Assembly: GCF_051465645.1 (NCBI RefSeq)
Contig: NZ_CP195790.1
Coordinates: forward strand, 4,464,001 to 4,528,000
DNA: 64,000 nucleotides
Source: Planctomicrobium sp051465645
GTDB taxonomy: Bacteria > Planctomycetota > Planctomycetia > Planctomycetales > Planctomycetaceae
Reading direction: 5' to 3'
In this document: positions 61,596 to 64,000 of the stretch, in pieces
How the letters are laid out: every line of letters starts with the position of its first letter
How positions within the stretch are numbered: the stretch's first letter is position 1
Translations under genes and position numbers: made by a program
The notes under the pieces: generated by a model
What the model was told of the DNA's origin: nothing
Databases searched by the model: none
The model's input: the letters and a program-made list of their open reading frames with translations, nothing else

Positions 61596-62759
61596 TTACT
61601 TTGCAGAGACTTTGCTTTGCTTCACGGAGTTGACGGCGGCAGTCCCGATTTTGCCAATGATCTTGTTGACGGCTCCTTTCCCTTCAGGGTGGAGGCGGTT
61701 GCTCAGTACGATGACATACAGATCGAGTTCGGGATCAATCCACAGGCCGGTTCCAGTGAAGCCACCGTGCCCCATGGCCATTTCGCTCATGCCTTGTCCA
61801 CGATTTCCTGAGTAGCCGGTTTTTCGGTCCCAGCCCCAGGTTCGTACGCCATTGCCGGGAACAGGATGGGATTTCGCCATGGCAGCGACGGTTGTTGGCG
61901 CCAGAATTTGTACGCCATCGAGAGAGCCATTGTTCAGAATCATTCTGGCATAGCGACTCAGATCATCTGCTGTTGCGAAAGTGCCGGCATGTCCAGCAAC
62001 TCCACCCATTAGACTCGCTCTGGGATCGTGAACGGTTCCACGAATCCAGCGGTCCTTTTCCTGATTCTGCGGAGCAATTCGTCCGACCAGTGATGGGTCT
62101 GGTTGATAAGCACTGTCTGCCATCTTCAGAGGGGCGAAAAGGTTTTGCTGAACGAATTCGTTCAATGGTGTTCCGGAAACCCGTTCAACGAGAATGCCGA
62201 GTGTGATGAAGCCGACGTCGGAATAGATGAATTTCTCTTCTGGAGGAGCAACGAGTTTCAGTGCACAGATCCGCTTCCAGGCTTCCTCTCTTCCTTGCTG
62301 ATAATCTCTGATGTGATTGTCCGCGATCAGGCCGGATGTGTGCGTCAGCAGGTGGTGGACGGTGATCTTGTCTTTCCCGTGAGACGTGAATTCCGGGAGG
62401 TAGTTTGTGACGGGAGCATTGATGTCGATCTTGCCCTGTTCCATTAACAGCATGACGCTGGTCGCTGTGGCAACCGGCTTCGTTAATGACGCCAGATCGT
62501 AAATGGTCTCCATGACGTTTGGCTCTTCGGTCGGAAGAATCTGGCGGGCGCCATAGGCTTTGCGATGCAGGATCTGATCTTTGGTGCCGATCAGAACAAC
62601 CGCTCCCGGGATCTTTTTCTCCTGAATGCCGGCTTCGATTAGTTCATCGACACCAGGGATTCCGGCCGGTGCGTCTGCCTTGACCGACTGTGTGGCGATT
62701 ACAAACTGTATGCTGACCACAAGCAGACACAAAGTCGACAAGAATGACCGAATGGACAT
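61596..62759 (-). CDS. Secreted serine hydrolase, class C beta-lactamase / penicillin-binding fold
   Basis: An exported protein of 387 residues with a signal peptide (about 1-28, cleavage near VKADA). The catalytic Ser and Lys lie in YDLASLTKPVATA (SxxK), the Tyr in KFIYSDVGFITLG (YxD in place of the classical YxN), and the third motif is GHGGFTGTG (HxG type). This fold includes beta-lactamases, D-aminopeptidases, esterases and cell-wall peptidases; the HGG third motif is more like esterase or peptidase members than true AmpC. The gene stands alone. Substrate unknown. Confidence 0.9.
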   Translation of the reverse strand: MSIRSFLSTLCLLVVSIQFVIATQSVKADAPAGIPGVDELIEAGIQEKKIPGAVVLIGTKDQILHRKAYGARQILPTEEPNVMETIYDLASLTKPVATATSVMLLMEQGKIDINAPVTNYLPEFTSHGKDKITVHHLLTHTSGLIADNHIRDYQQGREEAWKRICALKLVAPPEEKFIYSDVGFITLGILVERVSGTPLNEFVQQNLFAPLKMADSAYQPDPSLVGRIAPQNQEKDRWIRGTVHDPRASLMGGVAGHAGTFATADDLSRYARMILNNGSLDGVQILAPTTVAAMAKSHPVPGNGVRTWGWDRKTGYSGNRGQGMSEMAMGHGGFTGTGLWIDPELDLYVIVLSNRLHPEGKGAVNKIIGKIGTAAVNSVKQSKVSAK

Positions 62760-62891
62760 GGTTGCTCTTTCGGAGTGAAGTAGACGTCGCAGTCATGCGG
62801 GAAACCGGCTGCGATCGACTGGAAATAGAACGGTGCGATGAAGTGATTGTCCCTGACAGAGAACCGCGTGTCAGGTCGAATTCATTCTGCA

Positions 62892-64000
62892 TCAGTTCAT
62901 CGTTTGCTGCGTCTCTGGCTCATCTGCGACTGGGTGAGGATGCTTTAAAACCCAGATGCGTGCGCCGTCGATGGTCGCTTTCAGTTCGAATCGATTCTGG
63001 ATTTCCGCTTCAAGTTCAGGGAATCGGCTGAGCGGTGGAACTTCGATTCGCGAGTCTTCGGCGGTTGGGACTTCGACGAAGATCAGGTCGGGTTGCTGCT
63101 TCAGATCGTGGAGAAACAACTCGAAATGACGCGGAACATTCGACCATGGAACGTGCATTGCGTGCGGATAAGCATACCGTGTGCCTGAAGCAAGATTGCA
63201 CTGAACATACAGTTCCGGGCGATGTCCCCAGACTGTGAGTCGTGTCGAAGGTCCGGCGAATTGCGAAATTGCTTCACTGGTCGGAGTTGTCCAGACGACA
63301 GGTAACGGCGAACCGTCCCTTGGAATCTGCTCACTTCCGCGACCAATTGCAGGCAGCACCGGGAGGATCATCAGTGAAATCGTAGCATAGAAAATGTGAC
63401 GATATGCCCAAGGTGAGTTGAGATCACGTTGCGAATTCAGGTTGCTCAGGATCGCGCTCCAGCTGAGTGCATTCCAACTGATCAGGGGCAGAATGAACAG
63501 CAACAGATAGTGATAGAATGTTGCTCCTGACTGACAGACAGAAAGCCACGCGACTCCCACCATTAGAAATGAAATAAGAAGGAATGGCTTGGAGATTGTC
63601 TTCTGCTGCCAGACTTCAATCAGCCCGAAGATGCCAGTGAATGCCAGCAAAAACTGAAGTGGAAAAAAGACGCGGGTGTCGATACTCGCAACCAGAATTT
63701 CAGGAAGCCCCAGTTGACGCTGTAACCATGTTCTCTCGGAGGATGCGACGGCGTAGTCCAGCGTCGTCCTGACTGCGAGAAACCATGCATCTGAAATACT
63801 GCTCTCTCGCCAGAGATAGAGCGTTAATGCAGAGATTGGAATCAGAGCCCCAAGAATGAGAGCCGCACGGGCTTTGATGTTGTTCGCAATGTAAAGAGCG
63901 AAAAGTCCCAGTGTGAAAGCCAATGGGCCGATTTGAAGCTTTCCGAGAGGTGCCGCTCCCAGTAGTAAGCCAATCAGGCAGCAGGAGAACATCGTGAACT
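62892..64000 (-). CDS. Polytopic membrane protein, GT-C-like, 5' end beyond the window
   Basis: The frame is open to the window's right edge, so this is the C-terminal part (about 370 residues). The protein has about eight transmembrane helices (for example SLMILPVLPAIG) and a C-terminal soluble region (about 230-370; RLTVWGHRPELYVQCNLASG, QPDLIFVEVPTAEDS). The pattern GAAPLGKLQIGPLAFTLGL resembles the lipid-carrier binding part of ArnT/PMT-like glycosyltransferases, so a dolichyl-phosphate-mannose-type transferase is the best guess. The catalytic N-terminal loop lies outside the window, so the assignment is tentative. Confidence 0.7.
   Translation of the reverse strand, partial: FTMFSCCLIGLLLGAAPLGKLQIGPLAFTLGLFALYIANNIKARAALILGALIPISALTLYLWRESSISDAWFLAVRTTLDYAVASSERTWLQRQLGLPEILVASIDTRVFFPLQFLLAFTGIFGLIEVWQQKTISKPFLLISFLMVGVAWLSVCQSGATFYHYLLLFILPLISWNALSWSAILSNLNSQRDLNSPWAYRHIFYATISLMILPVLPAIGRGSEQIPRDGSPLPVVWTTPTSEAISQFAGPSTRLTVWGHRPELYVQCNLASGTRYAYPHAMHVPWSNVPRHFELFLHDLKQQPDLIFVEVPTAEDSRIEVPPLSRFPELEAEIQNRFELKATIDGARIWVLKHPHPVADEPETQQTMN

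Overview
The window looks like chromosomal DNA from a planctomycete of the order Planctomycetales. The evidence is the protein families present: a PVC-type membrane-bound dehydrogenase with a C-terminal CxxCH domain, a secreted redoxin / cytochrome c / copper-monooxygenase fusion, a secreted CYRC thioredoxin-like protein, a pilin-like protein with a FLVSAEL-type N-terminus, and several planctomycete-only hypotheticals. Genes are mostly single or in short runs on both strands. Pathway genes (tyrA, hisA, leuC, fabI) stand alone, which is typical of the phylum. I see no prophage, transposase, CRISPR array, rRNA or tRNA.

Layout. 0-5 kb: the 3' part of 2-oxoglutarate dehydrogenase E1 with a clear terminator, an Fsr-like MFS exporter and a cysteine-desulfurase-like enzyme. 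5-11.4 kb: a secreted planctomycete protein, an AAA-type ATPase, a TPR lipoprotein, a DksA/TraR zinc-finger protein and a periplasmic HtrA protease. 11.4-20.2 kb: the four-domain redoxin fusion, a YfhO-like membrane protein, a secreted thioredoxin-trypsin fusion and a large secreted protein. 20.4-25.7 kb: FabI, an isochorismatase-fold hydrolase, a secreted gluzincin-like protein, then an Rrf2 regulator divergent from a flavohemoglobin with two palindromes between them; this is the clearest self-contained regulatory module. 25.8-34.6 kb: a c-type cytochrome protein, a 1,519-residue PQQ-propeller protein, the CYRC protein, a small hypothetical and prephenate dehydrogenase. 34.8-42.9 kb: MgtE, an aldo-keto reductase, TatD, the pilin-like protein, cobalamin adenosyltransferase, ketopantoate reductase, HisA and a thioesterase. 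43.2-49.7 kb: a citrate-synthase homologue, RimO, PgsA, an RlmI-like methyltransferase and a short UvrC. 49.7-57.9 kb: a repeat cluster, a 47-residue membrane protein, LeuC, an M50 protease, a second RlmI-like methyltransferase, a lone response regulator, an orphan zinc/manganese-binding lipoprotein, a histidine phosphatase and a RidA protein. 58-64 kb: the PVC dehydrogenase, a serine hydrolase and the 3' part of a polytopic membrane protein.

Themes. Central metabolism is represented by the E1 subunit and the citrate-synthase homologue. Nitric oxide defence is represented by the Rrf2/Hmp pair. Many products are exported redox or proteolytic proteins with unusual domain combinations. The least explained items are a dispersed two-hairpin repeat family that abuts stop codons (22.07 kb and 49.68-49.93 kb), several perfect palindromes without an assigned regulator, a UvrC lacking its C-terminal HhH region whose stop codon lies inside one of those repeats, and the 47-residue protein. 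All family assignments are by eye from translated sequence; no database search was run.
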